Of a DNA stretch of 64,000 bases, positions 38,798-46,830 are shown in pieces. The stretch covers positions 31,573-95,572 of the forward strand of contig JAIXQH010000058.1 in the NCBI GenBank assembly GCA_027484055.1. Direction: 5' to 3'. A program made the position numbers and the translations under genes. The DNA is from Verrucomicrobiaceae bacterium. GTDB lineage: Bacteria > Verrucomicrobiota > Verrucomicrobiia > Verrucomicrobiales > Akkermansiaceae. Below the pieces are notes generated by a model. The model was not told the origin of the DNA and searched no databases. It saw only the letters and a list, made by a program, of their open reading frames with translations. Numbering within the stretch: position 1 is the first letter of the stretch; each line of letters starts with the position of its first letter.

Positions 38798-39106
38798 CTA
38801 GATCATCGTGACTCCGTAGGCACCGCGCACGCGCTTCTTCATGCCCTTCACCTCGCTGCCGCTCATTTGGCCGGGGGCGTAAGCAGGTTTCTGACTATTT
38901 CTGTCTCTCGTGATATATCTCGTGATATATGATCCCGACCTAAGGCACGTTAGAGTCAGGCATCTTGGCCTTAACCTGACGCGGATGCGTAGGAACTCTG
39001 TTCGCTGCGCCGGCATTTCGAATATTTTGCTTGGTATATCCGAGAAATTGTCTAAAGAGACGATAAGAATACTACAGATACATTCGATCACGAATGCTTG
39101 ATCCAT
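38798..39106 (-). CDS. Short open frame, doubtful
   Basis: A 102-residue open frame. The C-terminal third (QKPAYAPGQMSGSEVKGMKKRVRGAYGVTMI) has a protein-like composition; the first two thirds do not. It runs across a 12-base duplication (TCTCGTGATATA, 38905-38916 and 38917-38928). It overlaps the start of the reverse transcriptase remnant on the other strand. It may be a fragment of an older gene. I do not recognise it. Confidence 0.25.
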   Translation of the reverse strand: MDQAFVIECICSILIVSLDNFSDIPSKIFEMPAQRTEFLRIRVRLRPRCLTLTCLRSGSYITRYITRDRNSQKPAYAPGQMSGSEVKGMKKRVRGAYGVTMI

Positions 39107-39171
39107 CCCGTCATCTTCCAGATCCTTCCGGAAATCCTGCCCCGCCTATCTCATTTGTTGGCTGTGTCACG

Positions 39172-40038
39172 ATGTTTCATCGAGTCACCTCACAGGGCAG
39201 GAAAATATTCGAGGCAAGGCAGCAGGCAGATCAGGATTTTCTCCGGAAACTCTTGGATACATTCCAGGATCTGGCCTGCCGCGGGAAGCTTAAGCTCTCT
39301 TCCCTCTGCACCCATTCCAGAGGCCAAGGCGGGGTGAAGCGCGCCCTCGGCGAGGTGGATGACGCGCTGCGCGGCCGCGAGTTCACCCATGTCTACCGCT
39401 CGGATGCGATGAGTTGCTACGCCTCCAACCGCAATGACATCCTCTTGCAGCAGCCAGGAAAACTCCCTTTGCCTGCGGGCTTGCAGAAAACGGTGGCCGC
39501 CTATTGCCAGCGCACCCTGCACTACGGCGGGCTGTATGCCAGCTTCTCGCGTGGGATTTCCCAGGAAAAAACCTTCGACTTCCTCGGCATGGATTTCTCC
39601 CACCATGGGCTTTGCGGCCTGAGTGCGGCGACGGCTGGCCGGGTGAAGGAAGTGACGGCTCAGGTTTATGACTGCACCTCGCGTGAAGCCAGGCAGGGAA
39701 AAACGAAATCCCCCGGGCAAGATGCATCGCCGCTCGCCAGCCAGGCTGAATTCCTCCGCCGCGTGGAGACGTATCGCAAGAACTGGCAACGCTACCTGAA
39801 AGGGATACTAGCCGGTTTCCATATGCACCTCGGGGTTGCGGCCGCCCAGGCACTATACCAGCGCCTCTGCGCACAGCACCGCCAGCTCACTTCCACCGAC
39901 CCTTGGTTGAACCATTTTCCCCTGCCGCGTTTGCAGGGAAAACCAGATGAAACAAACACTAAAACACAGAAAAAATATGTTAGGAAAATACAAAAAGATG
40001 AGCTTGGCGGCTGCTGCATGCACGTTGCTGGGTGTTAG
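39172..40038 (+). pseudogene. Reverse transcriptase remnant with the catalytic centre deleted
   Basis: The frame starts MFHRVTSQGRKIFEARQQADQDFL. It includes a palm motif A-like segment (HVYRSDAMSCYAS, where related enzymes usually have an SIDH run after YA), then a block ending in GGLYASFSRGIS. It jumps straight to EKTFDFLGMDFSHHGL, which in group II-intron-like/diversified RTs lies after the catalytic YxDD box. The region with LSPLLGA and YxDD is therefore missing; the junction is near 39560-39570. The C-terminal helical part (FLRRVETYRKNWQRYLKGILAGF) is kept. The frame runs over the start of the PEP-CTERM gene. It cannot be catalytic. Confidence 0.65.
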
Positions 40039-40540
40039 TACCTTGGATGCTGCGGTGACGTTGACGTTTGCGCAAAGTGGGCCAAATGTAACGGCCACGT
40101 GGAGCGGGACCTACACGGGGTTGCCGGCCGGTGATAGTGCAGGCACGGTTGCTTCGGGCTCCATTATCGGGCCGACTGTTGTCTATGGGCTCGCATCTGG
40201 GACTGCCGTCAGTGCCAACGGAGCGGGGCTTGCGTCTGCCACGGTGCTCGAATTTGGTGCTGGGAGTTACGTCGGGGAAACCTTTGGGTTCGATGGCTCC
40301 CGTCTTATTTTTGGGCCGGGGGCGGTGGGTGACTATTCGCCGGTTGGAACCATGACTTTCACGAACACCACACTAGCGGCTCTCGGGGCCGACGCTTTCT
40401 CTAATACGCTTGCGTTCACGGGTACTGGGGACGTCGGGGGGAATAAGACTATCTCCTTCACTACAATCCCTGAACCCTCAGGAGTTGCCCTGGCCGCCCT
40501 TGGGTGCCTTGGTCTCGCGTTCCGTCGCCGGGCGCGTTGA
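39947..40540 (+). CDS. PEP-CTERM sorting domain protein
   Basis: A protein of 197 residues, or 187 if it starts at the better-placed Met at 39977 (MLGKYKKMSLAAAACTLLG), which gives a signal peptide ending near LDAA. The body is Gly/Ser/Thr/Ala-rich with few charged residues. The C-terminus is a PEP-CTERM signal: IPEPSGVALAALGCLGLAFRRRAR, a PEP motif, a hydrophobic helix and an arginine cluster, recognised by exosortase. Its surface or extracellular function is unknown. The 5' end overlaps the reverse transcriptase remnant by 92 bases, so the remnant's insertion may have replaced its original upstream region. Confidence 0.85.
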   Translation: MKQTLKHRKNMLGKYKKMSLAAAACTLLGVSTLDAAVTLTFAQSGPNVTATWSGTYTGLPAGDSAGTVASGSIIGPTVVYGLASGTAVSANGAGLASATVLEFGAGSYVGETFGFDGSRLIFGPGAVGDYSPVGTMTFTNTTLAALGADAFSNTLAFTGTGDVGGNKTISFTTIPEPSGVALAALGCLGLAFRRRAR

Positions 40541-40557
40541 ACATAGCGGTTATGTGA

Positions 40558-40791
40558 TTACTTGTCTCTCTCGTGGGTCCCGCTTCGGCGGTGCCGGCGA
40601 GGGGGGCATTGCTTTGCGCCCCCGGGAGTTGTGGCTTGGGAATTTTTGCACGCGAAGTTCACGACCTCGTGACCGCTTTTCCATTGGTTTTGTTTCATGG
40701 CGTTCATCATGGCGTGATAGTCTCCTTGGTGGGAATCGAGGATTTCGGCCCTTTTTTTGCGGATTTCGGTGACGAGTGGATTGTTATTCAT
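40558..40791 (-). CDS. Small antitoxin-like protein beside a PIN-domain toxin
   Basis: A 77-residue product from the ATG at 40791. The N-terminus NNNPLVTEIRKKRAEILDSHQGDYHAMMNAMKQNQWKSG is like small proteins that pair with PIN-domain toxins; the C-terminal tail (TPGGAKQCPPRRHRRSGTHERDK) looks non-native and may result from a frameshift. It lies just after the broken PIN gene on the same strand, with the two frames overlapping by 8 bases (40784-40791). Confidence 0.5.
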   Translation of the reverse strand: MNNNPLVTEIRKKRAEILDSHQGDYHAMMNAMKQNQWKSGHEVVNFACKNSQATTPGGAKQCPPRRHRRSGTHERDK

Positions 40792-41277
40792 GGTCTTGGC
40801 CTCCAAAGAGTTCGGTGGGTGTGCAAATGGTCGGTGCGATGTATCCGTGATTCCGGATTACTTGTTCCAAGCGGCGGATGATTTCTGCGTTGGCAATGTG
40901 TTTGCAGTTCCACGTGAGAGGTAGTCAATTCCGTGCCTCGCGGCAACCGCGACGTGTCCGGCATCGGCTGCGGCCTTTTGGGGGATGATGCCACTCTGAG
41001 GATCTTGGCACCCAGCTTGATGGTCTCGTCGTCGATTTCGAGGGTGGGCAGGCTTTTGATCGCATCGATGCGTTTTCGGGAGGCTTGGGAATCACCTCGT
41101 CCTGCTTCCTCGATGACCAACTCCGAGATGAATACCGAATAGTGGCGCTTCCGAGTGCTCCACCAGCGCAGGGTGAGCTGCTGCTGGCCGGCGAGAATTA
41201 AGTCGTTGGAAGGCCTTGCGGTGAGGAAACTCGGGATGGTGGTTTCGAGGGTAAACGGTGGCTTGTGGTGGTTTCAT
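40784..41277 (-). pseudogene. vapC: PIN-domain (VapC-like) toxin, three frameshifts
   Basis: Reading the minus strand from ATG 41277 and correcting the frame at three places rebuilds a PIN domain: YLETTIPSFLTARPSND, then ISELVIEEAGRGD, then KAAADAGHVAVAARHGIDYLL and TWNCKHIANAEIIRRLEQV, ending CTPTELFGG. The acidic residues of the PIN site (E, E, D, N) are all present. The indels lie near 41246 (one extra C), 40987 (one base lost) and 40915 (one base lost), each in a short repeat. Two explanations fit: a decaying toxin, or indel errors in the assembly. It starts 1 base inside the stop of the upstream frame. Confidence 0.7.
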
Positions 41278-41563
41278 CAAAGCCCCATCGCCCGATTCAA
41301 CGGGATGCTGAAGGTTTTGCGGATGGGGCGGTTGGCTTCTGCGTAGGCGGGCCAGAGGGCGTCGGCGGCGTGCTGGATGGCGGCGCGGCGGCGGTTGATG
41401 GTGTTGAGGAGGGTGTCGCGATCGATGCGGGAGAGCTCCTTGTCTTTGGTGGTTTCTTGTTGCTCGTCCTTGGTGCCGAGGTAGGCGGAGAGGAGGTCTT
41501 CGATGGGTTTGATGAGTTCCGGGGTCTTGTAGCCGGGGAGGCTGTCTTCCTTGGCGCGGGCAT
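41277..41563 (-). pseudogene. Conserved Verrucomicrobia small protein with a 5' frameshift
   Basis: The readable part is ELIKPIEDLLSAYLGTKDEQQ, then KELSRIDRDTLLNTINRRRAAIQHAADALWPAYAEANRPIRKTFSIPLNRAMG. I recall this INRRRA motif in uncharacterised Verrucomicrobia proteins, but cannot search. The natural start is probably ATG 41563, in another frame; removing two bases near 41553 joins it. The frame also extends upstream as far as 41697 (TAGKLDQLLASAFRFVNPP). Its stop overlaps the ATG of the PIN toxin by one base (TGATG), so the three genes were one operon. Function unknown. Confidence 0.45.
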
Positions 41564-41697
41564 GAGGACGTCCGCGCACTGGCGCAGGATGGCGCAGCTG
41601 ATTCTTCCGGGGGGGATTTACGAAGCGAAATGCGGAGGCGAGGAGCTGGTCGAGTTTACCGGCCGTCAGGAGTCCTTGGTGGGTTGGCGGGTGGCTT

Positions 41698-42783
41698 TTA
41701 CTGAGTGATGCTCGGCTTGATCTCGGCGACGAGGGCGGCGGCGGTGAGCTCGACGAAGGAGCCGGGGGCACCAGTGTAGTGGATTTTCCGCTCTCCATCC
41801 AAGACGTAAACGAGGGGCCAGGTGCCGATGCGGTATTGCTCGGCGAGGCGGTTTTGCGGGTCGCTGAAATTGGTCCATGGGACGGTGTTATCCGCGATGA
41901 GGGCTCGGAGCTTCGGGGTGCTGTCGTTGTTGACCCCGAGGATGGCGATGGGCTTGTCCTTGAATTTGGTGGCCATGGCGCTGGTGATTTCGACGACGCG
42001 CTTGGCGTCTGAGACATTGCTGTTCCAGAAAAGGAGCACGACGACTTTCCCCTTGTAGGCGGAAAGGGCGAGTGGGCGATCCGCTGCATCCACGCCAATG
42101 AGGTCGGGGGCGACGCGGCCCTTGGTTAGGAACTGGATAATGTAGAGTTCGTCTTGGGCGAGTTTGGCGACGGTGTTGCCGTTGATCTCCACTTCGGAGC
42201 TCTCGATGATGGCTTTGCGGAGGTAGTTGAGTCGTTTGCGCATGATTTCGCCATCGTCGCCGAGGGCTTTCAATTGCACGGCGGCACCGAGGGCGGCGAC
42301 GCCTTGGGTTTTTGAGTCAGGGTGGGTGGCTTGGATTTTTTCCAGCAGGGTGAGCGAGCGCGGGTCTGGGACAGAGGCGAGCGCGGAGCAGATGGGCATG
42401 AGTTTCATGCTTTTCAGGTGGTAGGTCTCGACGGCTTTGCGGATGGCCTCATTTTGGCTGGTGAAAATGGGCATGGGCACACCGGCGGCATTGTTCGCGA
42501 GCAGGCTGGGGGTGGTGCGTAAGAACCAGGCGGCGGGTGCGATGGTCCATTCTTGGTCGAGTTCGGCGCTGATGTTTTCCCAGATTTCCCGGGCGGCGAC
42601 GCTGGCATCCGGGCGAGTGGCCCAGACCTTGTCGTAGGCGTCTTGGGTGGTGGTGCTGAGGAGTTGGGCGTTCCAGGTGGCGAGGGCCGTTTGGTAGGAT
42701 TTTTCGATGCGTTGCGCGTCTGCGGGTGAGGCGCTGGCCTGCGAGATGAGGGCGACCGTGAGTAGAGAGATGAGGTGGCGCAT
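41698..42783 (-). CDS. Thioredoxin-fold (TlpA/redoxin-like) secreted protein without a CxxC site
   Basis: A 361-residue protein with a signal peptide (ISLLTVALISQASASPA). The N-terminal ~220 residues are helical and unassigned. The C-terminal ~130 residues have the TlpA/redoxin fold: VAPDLIGVDAADRPLALSAYKGKVVVLLFWNSN, then AILGVNNDS and the cis-proline IGTWPLVYVLDGERKI. Where TlpA has WCxxC, this protein has FWNSNVSDAKR, so no redox cysteines are present. The domain may bind peptides or stabilise a complex. It follows dxr by 12 bases on the same strand, probably in the cdsA-dxr transcript. Confidence 0.82.
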   Translation of the reverse strand: MRHLISLLTVALISQASASPADAQRIEKSYQTALATWNAQLLSTTTQDAYDKVWATRPDASVAAREIWENISAELDQEWTIAPAAWFLRTTPSLLANNAAGVPMPIFTSQNEAIRKAVETYHLKSMKLMPICSALASVPDPRSLTLLEKIQATHPDSKTQGVAALGAAVQLKALGDDGEIMRKRLNYLRKAIIESSEVEINGNTVAKLAQDELYIIQFLTKGRVAPDLIGVDAADRPLALSAYKGKVVVLLFWNSNVSDAKRVVEITSAMATKFKDKPIAILGVNNDSTPKLRALIADNTVPWTNFSDPQNRLAEQYRIGTWPLVYVLDGERKIHYTGAPGSFVELTAAALVAEIKPSITQ

Positions 42784-42795
42784 GGGAATGGGTGA

Positions 42796-43968
42796 TTAGA
42801 GACCGAGGTGCTGGGACGCACAATGGCGTGCCCATGTGTCTGCGGCAACGACTGTTTCCAACTGGGTGGATGCTTGAAGGTCGTGAGCCTCCATGACGGC
42901 GGCGACGCAGTGCCAGATCCCAGGGAAGGTCGATTTCCCAGCCCGGAATGCGGCGACGGCCACCTCGTTTGCAGCGTTGTAAACGGCGGGTAGGGTGCCG
43001 CCGGCGAGTCCTGCCTTGCGCGCGAGGTCGATGGCGGGAAAATCGGTCGTCCGTGGTGACTCGAAGTCGAGCTTGGCCAGTTCCTTGAAATCCAGTGGCC
43101 GTAGTCCGCCCTTGAGACGGCGTGGCCAAGTCAGGGCATACTGAATCGGAAAGCCCATGTCGGTGCGGCTGAGCTGGGCGAGGATGGAGCCGTCGATGAA
43201 CTCGACCATGGAGTGGACGATACTTTGCGGGTGGACGACCACGTCGATGCGTTCCATACCGATGCCGAAGAGCCAGCGGGCTTCAATCATTTCGAGGCCT
43301 TTGTTAAAAAGGGTGGCGGAATCGATGGTGATTTTAGGCCCCATTTCCCAGGTCGGATGCTTGAGCGCTTGGGCAAGCGTGACGAATGGGATCTCAGCGG
43401 CGGGTAAGGTGCGGAAGGGGCCGCCTGAGGCGGTGAGAATGAGGCGCGAGACTTCGTCCGAGCCGCCGGAGTGGGTGTCGAGGCATTGGAAAATGGCGTT
43501 ATGCTCGCTGTCCACGGGCAGCAGTTTCACACCACGTCTCGCGGCAGCGGTGGTGATGATTTCACCGGCCATGACGAGGATTTCCTTGGAGGCGATTGCG
43601 AGATTTTTCCCAGCCTCGATCGCGGCAAGTGCGGGGTGGAGGCCCGCTGTGCCGACGATGGCAACGAGCACGATGTCTGCCTCGGCCAAAGTCGCGAGGG
43701 TGACGAGCCCTTCTGCGCCGACATGGACCTGCACGCCACTCGGCAGCAAGTCCCGGAGTGCGGCTTCTTGGGCGGTGTCGTAAATCGCGACATGGCGGAC
43801 GCCGGTTGCGCGGGCTTGCGCGGCGAGGGTCTGGATGTTAGTGGCGGCGGCGAGGGCGATGATTTCGATCTCTTCCGGAAGCTCGCGTGCTACCTTGAGG
43901 GTGGAGGTGCCGATGGACCCGGTGGAGCCCAGGACGACGACGCGGCGCTTGTGAGGGCTCCCACTCAT
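42796..43968 (-). CDS. dxr: 1-deoxy-D-xylulose-5-phosphate reductoisomerase
   Basis: DXR makes 2-C-methyl-D-erythritol 4-phosphate in the MEP pathway with NADPH and a divalent metal. The 390-residue product starts MSGSPHKRRVVVLGSTGSIGTSTL (NADPH site). Substrate and metal motifs are ASKEILVMAGE, VDSEHNAIFQ, ASGGPFR and MGPKITIDSATLFNKGLEMIEA. The Met at 43968 overlaps the cdsA stop by 4 bases (ATGA at 43965-43968), so the two are translationally coupled. Together with ispE this supports isoprenoid synthesis by the MEP route. Confidence 0.96.
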   Translation of the reverse strand: MSGSPHKRRVVVLGSTGSIGTSTLKVARELPEEIEIIALAAATNIQTLAAQARATGVRHVAIYDTAQEAALRDLLPSGVQVHVGAEGLVTLATLAEADIVLVAIVGTAGLHPALAAIEAGKNLAIASKEILVMAGEIITTAAARRGVKLLPVDSEHNAIFQCLDTHSGGSDEVSRLILTASGGPFRTLPAAEIPFVTLAQALKHPTWEMGPKITIDSATLFNKGLEMIEARWLFGIGMERIDVVVHPQSIVHSMVEFIDGSILAQLSRTDMGFPIQYALTWPRRLKGGLRPLDFKELAKLDFESPRTTDFPAIDLARKAGLAGGTLPAVYNAANEVAVAAFRAGKSTFPGIWHCVAAVMEAHDLQASTQLETVVAADTWARHCASQHLGL

Positions 43969-44888
43969 GCGGAGATCTGGAGAATCCATTTCAGGTAGAA
44001 ATAGAGGGCTGGTGCGGTGAAGCAAATGCTGTCGATGAGGTCTAGTGAACCACCGATGCCGGGGAGCATTTTCCCGGAATCCTTCGCGTTAATTGCCCGT
44101 TTCACGATGCTTTCTGCCAGATCGCCGATGACCGCCAGCACAGCGAGGATGAAGCCCAGCGTGATGACATGCCCCCAGTGCTGGAAAAATGAGAGTTGCT
44201 TGGGGAAGATGAGATAGAGGCCACACCCCGCGACTTGGGCGAAGAATAAGGCTCCGAAAAATCCTTCCCAGGTTTTGCCAGGGCTGACGTGAGGAATCAT
44301 TTTATGGCGTCCCACCATGGATCCCACGATGTAGGCTCCCATGTCGGTGAACTTGGTGACGGCCAGTAACCACAGAAGAGTCAAGGCTCCTGAGTCGCTC
44401 ACAATTCCGGGGACATCCGTCGCATGCGGCACGAGGAACGTAATGCGCGCTGCGAAATTGAACAGAAAGGCGATGTAAACGAAGCCGAGCAAGTTCGCTG
44501 CCACCGCGAGTAGTCCCTCGATGCCGCGAATGGGGAAACGCAGTTGCAGGGTGAATGATCCCGCGATGGCGACGAAGATCGCGAGATCGTCCAAATTGGC
44601 CGGCACCGATTTCCCTCCCTTTAAAAAGGTCCAGTAGAGGGTGCCGCTGTAAGCGAGTGCCAACAAGATCCCGAAGCGTGGGAAGCACTTCACGTTCGCC
44701 GCGCGCAGCATTTGAAAATACTCGATGGTGGCGATCAGCATCAGCGCGCCGATCAGCCCAAGAAACGCCCATGACCAATGGCTGAAAAACACACTCGTGA
44801 CGAGTCCCCAAAGGAAAAGTGTGCTCGCACTCCGCCGGGCGAAGATGAGGGCTTTCGATTGGACAGGTGGCGTAGCAGTTTCAGCCAT
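43965..44888 (-). CDS. cdsA: Phosphatidate cytidylyltransferase
   Basis: CdsA makes CDP-diacylglycerol from phosphatidic acid and CTP for phospholipid synthesis. The 307-residue product from ATG 44888 has seven or so hydrophobic helices (LFLWGLVTSVFFSHWSWAFLGLIGALMLIATIEYF). The C-terminal signature is SPGKTWEGFFGALFF and later SIVKRAINAKDSGKMLPGIGGSLDLIDS. In many enzymes the last part reads LPGHGGILDRIDS, so two positions differ (H to I and R to L). The upstream ORF extension to 45020 does not look coding. It is divergent from the EF-hand gene. Confidence 0.93.
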   Translation of the reverse strand: MAETATPPVQSKALIFARRSASTLFLWGLVTSVFFSHWSWAFLGLIGALMLIATIEYFQMLRAANVKCFPRFGILLALAYSGTLYWTFLKGGKSVPANLDDLAIFVAIAGSFTLQLRFPIRGIEGLLAVAANLLGFVYIAFLFNFAARITFLVPHATDVPGIVSDSGALTLLWLLAVTKFTDMGAYIVGSMVGRHKMIPHVSPGKTWEGFFGALFFAQVAGCGLYLIFPKQLSFFQHWGHVITLGFILAVLAVIGDLAESIVKRAINAKDSGKMLPGIGGSLDLIDSICFTAPALYFYLKWILQISA

Positions 44889-45026
44889 TAGCGGCAGAAT
44901 CCAAGACGCCCGCAGCGGGTGTGGCAACTCATTCTCGTAAATGACATGCAACCTTTCTGAAAACAATGGGTTTGATGTGCATACGAGCCCCTCAACGGAC
45001 CCTCGGTAATCAAACACCATCCCAAA

Positions 45027-45362
45027 ATGAAACCTACTACATTGTTCGCATTGGCAGCCCTCATCGCCACCTGTTCATTCGCTTCGGCAGAAGATAAGCC
45101 GAAAAAAGGCCCAAAAGGACCACCACCACCGGAGCTTGTTAAAGAGTTCGATAAAGACGGTGACGGCTCGCTCTCCGACGACGAAAAAACCGCCATGAGG
45201 ACTGCCATGGAAGCGAAGCGCAAAGAAATCCTCGAGAAATACGACGCCGACAAGGACGGCAAGCTCAGCCCAGACGAGCGGAAAGCGGCTGTCGATGCGG
45301 GTGAGAAGCTCCCCGGCCATGGTCATGGAAAAGGTAAAAAGGACAAAAAAGGCGAGCCTTGA
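45027..45362 (+). CDS. Secreted EF-hand calcium-binding protein
   Basis: A 111-residue protein with a signal peptide (LFALAALIATCSFASA). Two EF-hand loops are clear: DKDGDGSLSDDE and DADKDGKLSPDE, each with the acidic ligands at positions 1, 3, 5 and 12. A Lys/Pro-rich block (KPKKGPKGPPPPE) precedes them and a His/Lys/Gly-rich tail ends the protein. It probably binds Ca2+ in the periplasm. Small proteins of this type are common in Planctomycetes and Verrucomicrobia. It is divergent from cdsA. Confidence 0.85.
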   Translation: MKPTTLFALAALIATCSFASAEDKPKKGPKGPPPPELVKEFDKDGDGSLSDDEKTAMRTAMEAKRKEILEKYDADKDGKLSPDERKAAVDAGEKLPGHGHGKGKKDKKGEP

Positions 45363-45422
45363 TCCGGCGTCTGGCGCTTGATCGAGTGCGAAGTCTCAGT
45401 GACTTACCAAGTTTTTTCTCAG

Positions 45423-45455
45423 CGCAGTCCGGTTCTTCCGGGCTGCGTTTTTTTG
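45423..45455 (+). terminator. Intrinsic terminator of the EF-hand gene
   Basis: Arms 45423-45432 (CGCAGTCCGG) and 45438-45447 (CCGGGCTGCG) pair with one G-U and a 5-nt loop; a run of seven T follows at 45448-45454. It lies about 60 bases after the EF-hand stop and ends close to the stop of the convergent deacetylase gene. Confidence 0.85.
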
Positions 45456-45460
45456 ATGCC

Positions 45461-46666
45461 TCACTCAGATTCCGGCAAGTAGGCGGAATCACGGTCCACT
45501 TGGAAGGACCAGCGCAGGGGACTCTCCGGTGATTTTCCGGTGAGGTCTTTCCACGTCACTTGCACTTGGTAGGAGGGTTGGCGCAGTTGGCGGTTGACGA
45601 GCCAAGAGAATTTCTTGCTCTCTGTCGAGAATTTGGCTGGGACTTCGCCAAAGCCGGAAACCTTCATGCTCAGTGTCGCAGGGTCGAAGTCTTGAAGCGT
45701 GGCAAAGTCCACGGAAATCTCGGGTAGGCGTGAGTTGATGATGGAGCCCGCTTCTGGAGTGACGGGAAATGGCGTGGTTTCGACCAATCCTGTCAGGGCC
45801 GAGCCTTCCAACGCGCTTCCTCCAGCACCTTCGCGGAAGGAAATCGCTTGGTCGAAGAGTTTGTCGTAGTTCCCGAGAACGATGTAGCGAGGCAGCGTCG
45901 CATCTGGGAGGCTGCGCTTGATTTTCCCTGGGATGACGGTGAAGAGGTGGGCGTAGGCGAATTCCACGCCCAGCTTGTGCATTTCCTCGGTGTGGTAGCC
46001 ACCTGGGTAGGCGTAGCTGGTCACGGTGACGGAGAATTTCGACTCCAAGAAATACTTCGACTCGCCCATTTCTTTGCGGAGGTAAGCGTCGTATGCGTGC
46101 TCGCCCTTTTTACGGTAGTTCTTTACGGTCAATGGGTAAGGGTGGCTTACGGAATGGCTGCCGATGCTCGCTCCGTGGCCTAGCATTTCCTGAATCATCG
46201 GGATGGTCAGGGCCTTGCCGCCGCCGTCCACGTAGTCCTTGTAGAGGAAAATCGTGAAGGGGAAACCCAGCTCCTTGAGCACGGGGTAGGCATCCGTGTA
46301 AACGGATTTCCAGCCATCGTCGAAGGTGAGGAGAATCGACTGCGCGGGGAGCGTGCTTTCGCCCTTTTTCCAGGCCGTGAACTCCGCCATGGAGATGACC
46401 TTGATCCCAGACTGCTTGATCTGCTCCATCTGCTTGCGGAACTTCGATGTATGAATCCGCATCTGCGTCTCGGGTGAGTTCTCGCCGAGATCGTGATAAC
46501 CGAGTACCGCCACGCGGCTGCCGTCGTCTGCGAGCGTCGGCTGGACCAGCTCTGGTGCGGCCGGTGCGGGGGGGGGGACAGGGATCTCTTGCGACCAGGC
46601 GCAGGCACTGATGCAGCTGGAAATGAAGGTAATACGAAGGGCGATGCGGAGAGCGAATGACGTCAT
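45461..46666 (-). CDS. Polysaccharide deacetylase, NodB homology domain
   Basis: A 401-residue secreted protein; ATG 46666 gives the signal peptide (ITFISSCISACAWSQ), and an upstream Met at 46708 is also in frame. The NodB domain has the metal-binding Asp pair in ILLTFDDGWKS, the His pair in IGSHSVSHP and the AYPGG segment. It removes N- or O-acetyl groups from a polysaccharide, likely peptidoglycan, chitin or an exopolysaccharide. The C-terminal ~120 residues are beta-rich (FATLQDFDPATLSMKVSGFGEVPAKFSTE). It is divergent from the ATP-grasp gene. Confidence 0.92.
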   Translation of the reverse strand: MTSFALRIALRITFISSCISACAWSQEIPVPPPAPAAPELVQPTLADDGSRVAVLGYHDLGENSPETQMRIHTSKFRKQMEQIKQSGIKVISMAEFTAWKKGESTLPAQSILLTFDDGWKSVYTDAYPVLKELGFPFTIFLYKDYVDGGGKALTIPMIQEMLGHGASIGSHSVSHPYPLTVKNYRKKGEHAYDAYLRKEMGESKYFLESKFSVTVTSYAYPGGYHTEEMHKLGVEFAYAHLFTVIPGKIKRSLPDATLPRYIVLGNYDKLFDQAISFREGAGGSALEGSALTGLVETTPFPVTPEAGSIINSRLPEISVDFATLQDFDPATLSMKVSGFGEVPAKFSTESKKFSWLVNRQLRQPSYQVQVTWKDLTGKSPESPLRWSFQVDRDSAYLPESE

Positions 46667-46830
46667 GCGCCGCGAAAGTAGCCCGTGAAAGATCGAAGTG
46701 AAAGCCACAAGACGACGTGTTGCATTTCTTTAGCAGCATTTGATTGCACTTCGCCGCTGAACTGCCAATCCTTTCGGGACGAGCACGAAAAGTTGGCCCA
46801 CCGCCTGCTAACCCCCAGAACTAGAACCCT

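Noticed and set aside
41700..42098. N-terminal part of a 273-codon frame ending at 41277
   Set aside because: It is a Ser/Pro-rich shadow of the TlpA-like gene; only the downstream part resembles a real protein.
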